64,000 nucleotides of DNA, from the NCBI GenBank assembly GCA_914767715.1, contig OU612073.1:186001-250000 (forward strand). The letters run 5' to 3'. Under the pieces are notes generated by a model that saw only the letters and a list, made by a program, of their open reading frames with translations, was not told where the DNA came from and made no database searches. The translations under genes and the position numbers were made by a program. Every line of letters begins with the position of its first letter. The first letter of the stretch is position 1. The DNA comes from Membranipora membranacea (taxonomy: Eukaryota; Bryozoa; Gymnolaemata; Cheilostomatida; Membraniporidae). Shown in pieces: positions 35,225 through 49,500 of this stretch.

Positions 35225-38200
35225 TACTCCTACTCCTACTGAATATTGATCATTATGTATTTTTTCTCATTATTTTAATGATATATTATAATATTATAAT
35301 GATTTCAGAAATAGCAAATTTCATATTATGTCACATTTCTCTTTTTCGTCTCTATCCTAACTGCTCCAACAAAAGTATATACATATCACAGTTCAATCTG
35401 TTTAGGGCCTCTTAAAGGGAGGGTGAGCCCTCCACATAACCCATTTGCAGTGGAGATTCTTTGTGTGAGAACAGAAACGTCAATAGGTAATCAGTCCTGT
35501 CATCCCGATATCTCAGCCAGTAAGCTATAATTCACTGGATTGACCCATGCTTGGCGGATGCTTACCGCGGTCTTCATATGAGAAGACAACCTTGCTGACC
35601 TGTTCTGTATGAATTCACTTGTATGACTGGCCTAGAGATTTTCAGTAAAAGAAAGTAGGCTGCAGCATTGAAAAAGACATATTGATTTGATAATGAAATA
35701 AAGTGGTAGTATGTTATACCCCTTAATAAATAAATATCGACTGATGGAAATTCAAATGAGAATGAGAAGCTTTGAATACTAGAATTGGTGCCATTGCAAA
35801 AAAAGTGTATTTTACTTTATACTTTGTTTTTGGCCGTTCATAGTCACACAAGTGACAAAAAAGACCATGCCATTAAAAGAAGTAATAGAAAAAGAATCAA
35901 GAGAATCTTACACATAGACTTTTGAAGCAAAGTGATGATCGTGTAACCTTACTGAGGAAGCGTACATTTGAGCCTTTGTGGGATTGAGGGATGAGTTGAT
36001 GTAAAATATGGTGAGGATTGTGTTTTATTTTGGCTACTTATTTTAAGCAGGATACCTCAAGGGTTGTACCAATCCACATCATACAAATAGAAGACAACTA
36101 CTAATTCACCTAACCGAAAAAGCCCGAGAGCAGGTTTTTACCTGTATGGCGGGTTTTCAACAAGCGTCATCTAAATTTTGTAGCTATCAGGTAGTTTGGA
36201 TTTAAGCTAGGTGAAATGAATGAAGGCTTTTTGCAGTTTGCGAGTAACAAAGGACATGTAGAATGTGACATAGGCTAGTAGAACAACATATTATGAATGT
36301 GAGCTATGTGGAAATTGGTTTCTCTCTGGATCAAATGGTTATGCAGCACTCGGATTGTTTATACTGGGAGAATTAGCATACCTAAATTACGCCATTATCA
36401 GCTGCCATACATCACAGAGTTTATAGCTCACCTGTCACATAACGCCATGTCCAATATTTTTAATGACGAGGGACACCCACTCAACAAGCTGATAATAAGG
36501 AAGAGTGGGCGATAGACTCGGGTGTCACTTGCCACCCAGATGCCCCGCTGTCGAACTGAAAAGCTACGAAACACTTTTTTTTTATAAATACTCTAATTTT
36601 TAATATAATTTTTAGTAACCATTTTTTATCATTTTATATTTTACTACTGTGTATTTTACTGACTTCATTTTTTTTTTCTAGTGGAATTCACTCCGGTACA
36701 TCGCACTGTTGATTTTAGGAGGAACAAAAATACAAACATACATACAAACATACATCAATGATATTTGGCAGTTCTTGTGAAACGACATAAAAGCTCTTAG
36801 ATTAAAGTGTTTGTAAAGGGAACAGGTTTTTGGTATCATTCTAGAGCTCTCAGTCTAGTTTAGAACATTATGCTATGTCCAAAAGCAGCCTGTGGCCCAG
36901 TTAAGAATTATTTTCACTCAAAGTTGGGATGAGAAGGTACTAAAAAGGTACTATTTTTCTCCTTGTTGTGATCACTTGTAGAAAATAGTACCTTTTTAGT
37001 AACTTAGATTATAATGGGAATATACAGTGTCTCGTAAATATGACTTTTTGTTATGACACAGTGGTTTTGATATTCCCTGCATACAATATTAAACCACACA
37101 GAATTTAACTATTGAATGAATGATTGAATACAATGCAAAGTTAATCTGTCCCATGTTATGTGGCTTTGCTGGTAAAATGGGATAGTGTATAAAATTTCTT
37201 AATTGAATGACAAAGCAAACGATCGTTCGAAATCAAGCACAGCAAAAATTACAACTCTAGCTCATCCGACAGCGAGAGTGAAAATTATGGGGAGATTAAC
37301 AGATCCAGTGAGAGCGAGATTGAATATCATTCAGGAGGCAATTGTAGCAAATCGACGTCGGGTCTATGTGATTATCATAGGGAAAATGTCCCTGAGGTAG
37401 TCACACCACTAAAGCTTAAATCTGTAAGATTTCGGCCACTTGAAATAACCCACAGTGCTTTGACAGATACAACATTTTCTGTTAACCATGGTTACTGTTC
37501 GAGATAGAAATTGGCAATATAAAGGCGGATCAATACATCGCTAAAGGATTTCAAGGTTTTGTTTATATTTATTTGATCAATAAATGAGATTGTGGCTACG
37601 TGGACTGTATTGAAGATTATAAGTACTAAGATAGGACATTCCAATCAAACTCTGTCTTCAGCCGTTATGTTTTATGGTTAGTGGCTTTCAATAGAATTTC
37701 AATGGAAGATACAAAATTTACACATGTAGACTGGATGTTTTTCTAATTTGCACAAAAATCTAAAATAATTTGTTTTTAAATCTCGACATTTCAGGCATTA
37801 GGATGATGTTAAAATCCAAAGCACGCGATGATTAATACTGAGTGATTTGAAGTTTTGAGAATCTTTACAACAACTTTTGCAAATATTGTGATTTTTGGAC
37901 TCACAAGATTTTCTCGGGTAAACTTTGTTGTTTACATCGAAAACTGGAATTTACAAGTCACAAAGTAAATTGAAGTAAATGAAATTGTCATCTAGTTATT
38001 TCGGACTTCAGGGTGATGAAAAATGTAAATGAAATTGACTGCCTCCTAAAGAGAGGAGTATTGATAATCGTGTAAGCAGTGGAATACCTTGAGAAACTTT
38101 CTATATTATTTTACATCAGATCTTGTCCATCTGTGCATCACAGATACTCAGCACATCTAAACATGGACTATCAGTAATACTGACTGAGTGCAGCAGGCCG

Positions 38201-39006
38201 TATGAGAACCGATGTCAAAGCACACATCAGTCACTTAGGAAATTAATTTAGTATCAGTATGGATCTTATTTGAGGGGCTAGTGTTGGATATTATCGCAAG
38301 ATTTGGTACTAACCATAAAGCATTGTACGAACCATTTTTAGGTAAATCTGAAATAAGCAAGGCTTTGTCAGCAGGAAGAATTCATTGCTCCAGTGTAATC
38401 TTATTTAAACAGAGCAAACAAGCGCAGCGGTATGAAATGAAAATCACTCGCTTGAAAAGCTGTGGACAGGGAATGGGTCATAGTCATTGATTGTAATGTA
38501 CAGTCAGTATTTATAATCTTTGGTACAGTGGTTCTTCTAATCTCTTCTTCAACATGGGCTCATAACAGAAATGAAGGTTGTTTTGATTAGCCGTCTCAAC
38601 TAATTAGATTTGAACTTTTATGTCATCGACAGACTTGTGAGTGACTTTGTCATGTATTTGCAAAAGTTGTTATCTAACCACAATAGTCACCTATATTACT
38701 GTATTTCCCCCATAATAGGCTCATTACAAATCGCCTGGACAAGTTGGGCTGTGCATGAGTAGGCAACTCAATAGTGTTAACTTATAATCCCCAAAACCTA
38801 CCAGACCAAGTAACCCTGAAGACATATTTTTCATGCAAATGCATGTGTGATAGCTGTCTTAATTTCATTTCAAGCTCAAAAATGATACCAAGAACCCTGT
38901 TCCTTTACACTTTAACTTAGAGCAACTTAAAAAAGTTTGATTATAGGGGTGATTCTCTAAAATTACCTAAAGTGACAAATAAATAAAATACAATGTGCAT
39001 GGTTTT

Positions 39007-39072
39007 ACCTGTGATGAGTAGTTTTTATACTCTCCATTCACAACAAACCCAAAGTTCTCCAGCATATTCCTA
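39007..39072 (-). pseudogene. Copied fragment of the caspase p20 exon
   Basis: About 60 bp match the 3' end of exon 9 of the caspase gene (42,544-42,610), including GAGAACTTTGGGTTTGTTGT and the splice-donor region. The upstream part of the exon is absent. The fragment lies 1.5 kb beyond the stop codon of the caspase gene and suggests a decayed duplicate. Confidence 0.85.
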
Positions 39073-39187
39073 TATCTGATAGCTCAGTGTGATCATATGT
39101 CTGAGTAAGAAGCACAGGCTGCAGTATCATGTCTGTCTTCTAGGTCAAGCTTTGTTGAGCTAGCAGACAGGCATGATACGGCAGACT

Positions 39188-39380
39188 GTGCTTTTGTTGG
39201 TTAAAATTGCAAGTCTGTCTCTGTCTGAAGACTGAGAAATAAGGTTGCCTTAAGGGCCCGGCCGCCATATTTAATAATAATAATAATAATAAATACTTGG
39301 CGCCATTGTGCTCTCAGTTGGCAGGCAGGTCGGTGCACACCTGGGACGTGAATTGAGCCCAGTAGTCGGTAGACTGCAGC
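39188..39380 (-). mobile_element. Headless SINE copy
   Basis: It shares with 35,010-35,150 the blocks CTGTCTCTGTC(T/C)GAAGACTG, GCTCTCAGTTGGCAGGCAGG and GAATTGAGCCCAGTAGTC. It lacks the tRNA-like head and carries an internal insertion with an AAT run. Confidence 0.75.
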
Positions 39381-39589
39381 TAGGAACTATGATTTACTTC
39401 ACTGGTGTGCCAAGTATTTTTTTCGAAAAGTCTGTAAGTGTTACCAGCAATTATCTAATGTCATAGACCTTCGGTCAATAGCTCATCCTACACTGAAGCA
39501 GCTTATACATTACTGAGGCATTGTGGTAATTGAAAATGACCTACTTTTATTACTTATCATGGTCATTTGTTTAAAAACATTTATTGACA

Positions 39590-39915
39590 ACAATAATAAT
39601 CACTCTAGTGATGTCCTTCCAATTGTGTCGGAGGAAGCAAAATAATATAACAATAACAATAACAATAAACAAAAGAAGAAAAATGGAAGCCATAGACCGT
39701 TCAACTGATTACTGAAACAAAGGAATGTCTGTTGTCTGGATGCCTTCAAATTGTTTAAAGACCTGACATGTTGTTGAAGGCTATTAAATACATTTGAAAG
39801 ATAGCAAAGAAAATTATTTGATGGAGGTTTCAGGAGATGTGTGTCATGATATTGAGTCATAAGTAAAATAAATTGAGTAGACATTATAACTAGCAGTATA
39901 TCAAAGTTATCTTTG
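39590..39915 (-). pseudogene. 3' remnant of a LINE ORF2
   Basis: The minus-strand frame contains DTHLLKPPSNN and a following VRSLNNLKASRQQTFL. This parallels the C-terminal end of ORF2 in the LINE at 14,675-19,818 (DTHLLKPPLDN). It is a 5'-truncated copy with a CAATAA-repeat tail at 39,650-39,670. Confidence 0.7.
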
Positions 39916-40509
39916 GTGAAATAATTGTACGTCAAAAATCACATAACTGATAATTCTGCTCATCATTAGTAGAAAAGACTGTAATATTTGAGTCAGATAT
40001 GATGATATAACAGCTTTAACTTATATTAATCTTAATAGGATTGTTTTGTACCTCTAAATGTATGTCTGATAGCTTCTCAGCAAACTGATGTATTCAGCAA
40101 AATTCAAGAACTGTAGTTGTCCTCTCTCTTGCAGTGGGAAAATAACTTCTGATAAAATCAATATAATGTACATGGTGGACACACATTACATACTTCAATC
40201 ATAAAAAAAGATATAACTATTTTGTAGAACTTAATCTTGATGGATAATAAATACAGTATTCTGAGAAATAACATGACATACTGATGATGCATGTCAAGTG
40301 TACCTTCTGTAAACATTCTGTTATTAAATAAAGAAAATATCAACATCCTATAAATTACGTAGATAATTCAATGTTCGTCAAATGGTACTGATAAACTAAG
40401 TGATTGTAACATTGTCACTAATAAAATGTGAGATATAAGAATAATTATGACACAGTTGGTCTCACTTTTACTCTCCTGATAGTTTAATGTGCTGAGTTAA
40501 GAAAAAAAT

Positions 40510-43500
40510 TCATGTCCTGTCTATTCTCCATTTTCTGATATTCTGTGAGGTTGTAGCTCCTCCTCCTCCACGTGTTGTCACTACAACATCTATAAATACA
40601 CGAGAAAGTGTTTCATTTAACTTAATCACATTATTGACTAATTGTATGAAATATCATGTGATTGGCCCAGCTCTACTGGCCCAAATAAAGGGTAAGTTTT
40701 ATGAGTGACTGAAATATAACTGCACATGATAGGTTTGAGAGTTGATTGCTAAGTAGATTAACAATGTATTATTCATACCAGCGAGCCAGGAGATCGTAGT
40801 CTGGGGAGGATTAGGTTCTCTGACATCAGTAGTAACATTAGTTGGATGCTCTCCTAGATGTCTCATATCTATCCCTGGTTCCAGGTACAGTGATGTCTTA
40901 CCAAGAGTACTGGTGATCTTAGGCATCTGAGCTACATAAGCCTTTTCTCTTCTATTAGCTGACACTGTCTGTTTCAGATAATCTGTCCTCTGTACACTGT
41001 ACTTACTAACAGCGTCTTGTATCTGGGATGAGTATAAAACAGAGAATTAATTATCAAAAATTACCATCTTATTGGAATTGTATAAATAAGTGTATTAAAG
41101 AACAATTTCAAAAACCGCACAATACACACTCTGATCAGAATTGTTGATGTAGATTTACCGAGCATTCAAGCCTACATCATTCGAGGTAAAAATCTGTGTA
41201 CTCTGAATGCTGGTATATTTGTGTATTATATAGTATCATATAACATTCTGCAAAACTTTGCGCAATCTAGCAACTGCCAGATTTTTCTGACTGGGAAAGT
41301 AACACTCACCATATTTCCCATCATCTGGATATGACGCTGATGAGCATACTTGTAGAAGTGTAAGACAATTGCTCTGATAAACGGAGATCCCATATGATGT
41401 CTTCTTGGTGCTGCGAATGCTGAAGAACAAGAATTAATGGAGATTGTAAATACAAGTGAACTGGGAACTCCTAAACGATTTGTAGAAAGTAACTTTGTGG
41501 TGAAGCATGTCCTCTCCGGTAGAGCCGAAAGGAACTTCTTATCAACTATTCAACTCAGCAGCATGAAATTATCACAGCCAACCAACAATCCCAACATCCT
41601 TAAACTAGATTCAATTGTGTCACAGCATGCAGTGTCGTTTAAGCAAATTGCATGTAAAGAGAAAGCAGATACATCCCCTCCCCAAAACAAACCTCAAACC
41701 AAGGTTTTAAGGTTACTAATGATCTGGAAATAATTTAGTTAACAACTTATTGTCAAAACTTGACTGCATGATAAACAGGTTAGCTGTGGATATATCCTCA
41801 GGTCCTGAGTCTAAATCATCATCAGCCTCTGCTCCTTGTTGTGATGACATCACTCTCTGTGATCACATGGCTGGCAGGGGGACCATCTATATCATCAAGC
41901 ATTAGCTCTCTGTTGCCTATAGGATACATTAATTTGTAATTTCATTATCAACCACTTCGGTTAGGAAAGTGGTTGACAATGAGCTGCCACTTCCAGCTAT
42001 CCCGACACAATTTGAGCGCTTACACTACCATGTTTTACAAGTAGTCATAGTCTAGAGTCGATGTACCTGATTGTTAGAATCAATGAAACATTTATATGGT
42101 TCAAAATAGCCTTTCAGTTGTTGGATCCGTATAGAAGTGACTTACTGCCGGCACAGGCTTGTATTATTAGGAGTTTTGGTTTTCCTTTCATAGCCGGGAA
42201 GTTTTTAGCGGATAATAACTGATAGATATCAGTAAGTTTGATGTGTTTGTGATCAGATCCGACAACAGTTCCTTCAGCGCCATGACTAGTTATAACCAGT
42301 ACAAACATTCCTAGATCTTTGTATACCGACTGGCCTGTCTGGTCTACCAGCTGAGTTTCTCGGTGAATCTCTGTCACTATATCCTTTATAAACAAACATG
42401 TTTATTTTATACGAAAATTGGGGGAATGAGACAGCCTTCATCAATAATATTGCCGGGTTCCGTGAGATAAATGAAAGCTCAATCTTTCAATCTGGTGCAT
42501 TTCTTGTTCACATTATAGTAATGGATTATATTGAATGCGTTACCTCTGAAGTGTAGTTTTTATACTCTCCATTCACAACAAACCCAAAGTTCTCCAGCAT
42601 ATTCTTCATATTCTCATGATCTATGTCAGCACCCTTTCTCCAGTCTAACTCTCCCTCTAGGTTTGTGTACTCATACTTATTAGATAATATGAGAGCTCGG
42701 CCTCTTGTCTTAGTCATCTTATATCTCATCTAAATTAGGGAAGGGGATATTGATAATATTCAGAACACGTATATTTAACCTTTACCTTGTATAATATATA
42801 TAAATATTGCGTTTAATCAAAATGATCATCTAGAATAAAATATTTGTCCATGTAGACAAAGAGACGAGTTCAGTTTTACTTACAACTAACTGTAATCAAG
42901 CAATGGATCATCATGAATATTAGCTGTATAAACTTATATAATTCACCTGAAGTCTGTAGTAATAGAAGGACAACTTACCGTTTCATGTGAGTTAGTTTCC
43001 TGTGAGTCACTGATGACCAACGGTAGGTCGATTATTGGAGGTGGTGATGTTATCAGCTCTATGATCTCATCTACAGCTTCCTCATTATTCTGTATATCAT
43101 TTCTGACATTCTCTCCACCAGCTGCTACTGCTCTGTGTGTCTCCTCTGGTTGTACAGCTGTGGGGAGACAATTAAATAAATTTATCCTAATTAATACAAG
43201 TTATAATAAGTTAAGTTGACCTATAATCTGCTCAAGCCCAATGAAGTGAAATTATAATATATGACAAATATATGCTGTTATGTACAGAAGTGAAGGTATA
43301 AACTTATCCCTATATCCCTGATATTACTGTACAGACCCAGATGAGCTGGTGTGTCCTGTGGCTGTAGAGTGGATATATAGGTGCTGACTTTATCTTTATC
43401 TGCTTCTGTCAGCAATAAACCTATCAGAGAAAAAATTACACTGTCATATTCCTCTAACCAAATGAATGAATCAATTGGAAGTCACAACAAATGGCAAATC

Positions 43501-46500
43501 CAAGCAAGGTTTTTTATATCTGCAATCGAAAAAATGTGTAAACCATAAATCAGAGGGATTTATTCGAATAAGGGAACAAAAATTCCATTTTGCTGATAAT
43601 TACCTTTTTTCATCATGAAATATCAGAAAGAACAATTTTGTATTGGTAACAAAGTTTGTGTTTGATCCTCATACTTACATGGAAATCCTGCCATCCTGTG
43701 ACCTATCACTGCAGCAGAGACTATAGGAAGTTTTATTCCTCCTGTTAGTTTGGGTTCTGTGTAATACTCTTTTACAGCCTGCAGACCCTTCTTACAGACT
43801 GCATAAGGTGGATATTCCAGAGCTTGACACTTAAAACAGTCAAGCTTCTCCAGTTCAGGTAGAAGTAACAGGCAAGGATCTAATGACTGCAGACTTTCAT
43901 TTCTGTATAGGTCCAGTGTCTTCAGTTTAGTCAATCTGTGAATTTCGGGAGGGAGTTTGATGAACTTATTGCATCCTATATACAAGAGCTTGAGCTCTGT
44001 CAGATTTGCCAATCTACAACAAAAACAAACCATCCTATAAAGTCAAAAACAAAGTTGTCTAGATGATGCATAATTGATAATCCACAAACTAAAGTTTTTA
44101 TTTGTGTTTATGATAAACGCATGTGTATATAAAATCAAAGAAACCCATATCCACTGCCTTTTTCAAAAAGTGCTCTTTTTTGGAAAATAGAAAAAATGGC
44201 CGAATCAAAGTCCTATCTTCAACCACATATGTGTAGTAAAACCAGTTGAGGGTGTGCATATCATATTTTTAAAACTTTTTTTGTCTGATATGTGTCATGA
44301 AAGCTTGAAAAAAAGAAAAATTAAACAAAATTACACAACAGCGAAGTTTACCCATTCCATTCCCACTCCATTTATCTCCAATTTAAATCTATGAGCTCCT
44401 GCGGGCAGGTGTGGCTTACTGATTAGTGTGCTTGATTGCAGATCTAGAGGCCCAAGTTCTGGTTCAGGTCTGGGCCAACAAAAAGGCAAGGAGGTGCATG
44501 TGTACTACTCATTTTTTTCATAAACTATGCCACAGTTATAACACGCTTGTTGCGCGAGAGGCCCGATTTCAAATCCCGGTGAAGCCAGATTCTATATACG
44601 TTTCATATCTTTTCCTACTTGGTGGTTTAACTGTTTTGTTACGGCACCTATTTATTACTACTAACACCTGGATTACTTCGCACTGAGTTTTGCAAGCTTC
44701 AGCGGGCCAGCGTGGCTGAGCAGTTAGAGTGTTTGATCTCAGTGCGAGAGGACCGACTGCAATAATTCCGGTGAGGTCAGATTAAAAAAAACGTTTCGTC
44801 TTGTCCTATTCAGTTTTTACATTGTCAGTTGTCAGTATTTTTTATAGGTTACGACTTCAAAATCAAACCATATTATACCTCATAGTTGGTTGGCAATTTC
44901 GGACACATATACCAGCACTTTGTTACACCCACAAGTGTAATAATTTCCAAAACTTGTAATAACACCCACAAATGTAATAATCTCTTCCCTCAAATGTAAT
45001 AACCACCCACAAGTGTAATATCTTCCTCCCTCAAGTGTAATTATATGCTTCACTTTCACCCACAATTGTAGTAATCTCTTCCCTCAAATGAAATAATAAA
45101 TAAATCACCTACAAGTGTAATATTCTCCTCCCTCAAACGTAATAATTGCCGGCAATTGTATTGGAGAATAGAGAGGTCAGATCATCTGACAGCGCTATTA
45201 CTGTGTTATATGCGCCTATGGTGTTTTTTTTTCACTCCAAATTGTCATAATAGGGTTTTAAATGAAAATCCATGCAAAGGCATTGATTTGTGTAGAGGAG
45301 ACAACTTTATTATAAACTTTGAAACTGATAAAAAGCTTCCACTTAGAGAGATCATCTCTAACAAATTTAATACAGGTATTAACAATCAATCTCATTGTAC
45401 TCTACAATATTACCAAACTTTATGTCTAGTAGGAAGAGTCAAGGTATTGATTAAGCCAGCCAGAGCACATCAAGATTCACGATGGTCAAACTATGATTTT
45501 ACTGATGCTGTCCACCTTATTATTTTTTTGGAGCCGTCATTTAGGGTGGCTAGGATTTACATAAACTCGGACAATCATGTGAACTATTTTTACGGAGAGA
45601 GTTTCAAATAGTTGTAATGAAAGAGATATACAAGCTTATGTGTGAAAACGTTGTAACATAGGATAATCACAGTTGACTTTGATTGTTCTAATTCTATCGT
45701 ACATTCAACCAATTAATAAATACGTGTTAATTTTACATCTCTTTTTAGGCACAAAATATCAATCATAATGTTACATAACTTGAACAAAAGCTTGAAGTCA
45801 AAAATAAACAGACACAGCTGGACATTATTACCCCAATATATCACAGTGTAAAAGAAAGTAGAATTTTTCATCAGTTATCGCTGTTCATTGCAGCGACCAA
45901 GATGTCAACTTCACTCCTCAGGTGAGTAAAAACAATCACTATCTCATTTACATCTCATTGTTTCTACAAACGTTTTAAAGTTACTGCCTGTCATTGGCAT
46001 TCCATCATCAATCCTGGCAAGGAACTGACAATAGTTACCAGGTTTCGGATGTTAAGCGGTTTGGCTACAAATAATAGTATTATACATGAAACCAATGATC
46101 TAAGTCATTGATGAAACCTATAACTTGAATTGTCATCAATGAAATTTGTTTATTCTTTTTCAGAGTGATGTTACGACTTGTCTTTTCGATATTCATATGC
46201 TGCGACAGTGTGTATGCTAGAGGAAAGAGAAAGCCTACTGTGATGAATGATGGCATATATGATGTGATTATGAAAATAGAGAGTGGAAACTTAAATCCGC
46301 AGTCAAGGACCGCAGTAAATTTGAGCGTTCTGCATACGTTCATCACTGGCGCTACAGGGGACATTGGAGCGTGGAAATCAAAGACTCCGAAACGATTCTT
46401 CTCCTTGGTAAGCAGAGCCTAATTCACAATGTACTCATTGAATATTTCATTACACACAGCCCAATTTGTAGCACACTTTTTTCGAATTACCTGTCTCTCC

Positions 46501-49500
46501 GGGTAATGTTTATTTTAGGTAATGCATGACTATTAATTGTCTTCATTAGGAATGAGACGGCCCTCCGTTTCGAGATGGGTTTCGAGGTGGGGTGACACAG
46601 TCTCGTTGACACAAAACTAACTTCCCCATTCTCATTTTCGAAGCGGGAAGAAAATGATTTAATTGTTCCTACTCTGTCCTTACTTCTTGCTGTCCCTTCT
46701 CATCTTGTTTTGACTTTCAAAAAACTGTCTCATTCCACCCCTAGTGTTAATTGGCTATTACGCTGAAGTACGGTCAATTGTGATGAATTTTCTTGTCTCC
46801 ACATCCTCATTCATGAAACAAGAAGATGGCAATGCAACTTAATTGAAATAACCTTGGTGCATACACTATGACTTTACTCATTCATACTGCGTTCATATCA
46901 ATAGCAGTAGCTAATGTAGTTTGTGTGGATATTGGAGTTGTCCGCCCTTTTTGTTGGAGTCAATTGATATTAAATTATATAAGACAACTCCAGGTGTATG
47001 ACATTTGGTGTGAATTTGAACAAGAACATATCTCCATGCCTTTGATTGGAGTCCCTAGGTGTTTAATCACACAACACAAAGCATCTTCATACTACATTGT
47101 CAATATGTCTCAGACTGTAATGCCATATTTTACTGATTTTTTGCAGATGGATTACGAGTGATACGACAATCCGTGAAGGCACCGGTGATTGCTAAACACT
47201 TTGATATTGAGAAGGGTCTTGGACCACGACGTTTGCAGTTAAAAATGAAAGGCACATACATAGGGTTCTCTGAGGCAACTATTGCATCTGCGTTACAACA
47301 CTCAACCACCCGGCAAAGACTGTCTGCTAGGTTCAGCAACAAGGCTCCCATTACACCGATATGCTGTAGGACCGTCATGTGGCGAGTAAAAATCGACTTA
47401 GTTGACTTTCGTGACAACCTGGCGTATCATAATGGTAAAGAATATCGATATATTCTGACTGTGCTCGATGTCTTCGCTAGATACACCTGGCTGAGGCCGT
47501 TGACCAGAAAATCTTCAATAAATGTGGCAAAGGAGCTGAAGGCGATATTTGACACGTTTGGTAACCCAAAGATGACCAAGGTACAGAATTTAAGCAGGAT
47601 GTGTCCAGACTGCTGAAGGCAAGAGACATTCGACAAATATTCAGCAGCCCATATCACCCAGAGTAGCAGGGGAAAGTAGAGAGGTCCCACCGTACATTGA
47701 AGTACAAAATACAGTACGACCTCATCTCGAATCCCAATGGTACAAACATGGTAAATGAGATTCCTACATATGAACTCCAGTTGAACGATATGCCACGAGG
47801 AGAACTAGCCTGGTGGAGTCCACTAAATGTGTATTACGGACGGGAGAAGTTCCTCACAACATCCGAGAACACAACTGAGAGAATTCGAAGTGAGGCAAGA
47901 ATAGCCAGTGGAAAGGACAATGAGAGAGTTGTAAGACGCTTAATCAAGTCATTAAAAACACCGATATATGAAATAAATGACAGAGTCCTGATACGGCTAA
48001 AGACAGGCAACAAAAGAATATCCGAGACAAAGGTTGTGATGGGAAATGTAATCCAGAGAAATGAAAAACTGTAAATGTATAAAGTAAAATATCACTTAAA
48101 TAACAATGCCAAAACGAAGTGGATTTCAGTCAGGGACCTGACTGGCAGTACATTTAGTCTCCAAAAGAAACGAATGCAGCAAACCAGATTGGACGTGCAG
48201 ATAAGCAACAGCTCTCAACTCTTTGCATAGCCGACCATTTTCAACCCAGCACCGGATGGGAACTGTCAATTTGCAGTCATGGCATACACTATTCAACAGT
48301 TAGGAATATACCGTTCAGCGGACACACTCAGAAGTGAGGTTATTGAATATCTCATGAGAAACAGGTATGTCGGAATCCAAAACAGCGTGTTGTGGACTGA
48401 AGCAATTTGGGAGGATGAAAACGAATACATCACACGGATGAGCCAAAATGCAGAATTTGGCGACCATCTAACGCTCCAGGTAGCTGCAGAAATCTTCAAC
48501 GTGCAGATACTCATTGATTCTACTATTCAACATGGATCAACAATACTGACACCAAGTGGAAGCACAGCATTTAATAGAGCGCTGCCCACGATTGTACTTG
48601 GCCATCAGGACGAGACGAGAGGTACCCGTTATGTAGTCCTTAGGAATGACATGAGGGACATACATCAAATCGTTGAGAGTTCAAGGCAGATCATAACAGA
48701 TTCCACAAGACCCTCCCCTACAACCAGGTATTTAATTTTGTTTCCATTGATTCATTCTAATCGCATGATCATCAATGTTCAAACCCAAACATGGTAAAAC
48801 TTATTTTGTGCAAGCCACGATGACTCAATTATACAGTATAAACGGCATGTGATACAATGAGTAGTGGACAGGAGACAAACTAGAGATGCTTCCTGGTGTA
48901 CAGATAACTTCAATCACCTATATGAATATGTTGCAAAATTAAGACTGTGTAAAGCGGGGCAGTGATAGAACCGATGATAAAATTTTCTTTTTCTTTGAAT
49001 GGTTGTAGTGCCAGTACATCAGAAGCAACAGACATTCCCATCAATCATACAATTATCGTGTCTAACAGCAGCCACATTAAAGGGATAATACACTTCTGAT
49101 CTCTGTTTGGCAGCCAATGGAGCACAGAAAAATGTATGTACATACAAAAACTCCTTATTTGTAATTCAAAACCCCTTGTGCTGCTCAAATGTGCATTCTA
49201 AATTGTAGTTGTGCATCTCCAACAAGAAACAAGACAACTAACAGAATTGCTTGTGATCTGAAAAAAGCTGATTTTGTGAGCAGTTGTGTGCTCCTACCTT
49301 TTGGTTAGTGTTTCAATTGTCCAGATACTCAAAGTGCGCATGTGCAATAAGGATGACCTTTGGACTTTAGCTTGTTATTTTCTAACAGCCCAGCTTAACA
49401 CTTTTATTACCATATCCGGTTATGGTAGTAAAAGTGTTAAGCTGGGCTGTTAGAAAATAACAAGCTAAAGTCCAAAGGTCATCCTTATTGCACATGCGCA

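Larger units (their letters stand above)
33900..40509. other. Gene-poor spacer
   Basis: No intact gene is supported. The stretch holds two SINE copies, a LINE 3' remnant, a caspase exon fragment, a (AAT)n tract near 39,280 and an inverted pair near 36,937-37,002 (AGGTACTAAAAAGGTACTAT and its complement). The small open frames here lack motifs and splice signals. Confidence 0.6.

Noticed and set aside
36306..38490. Three small plus-strand frames (69, 65 and 69 codons)
   Set aside because: No motifs, no splice signals and no repeat of them elsewhere; lengths are expected by chance.
40510..44013. NLR-type immune receptor
   Set aside because: LRRs and a caspase are present, but no NACHT/NB-ARC P-loop is visible in any exon.
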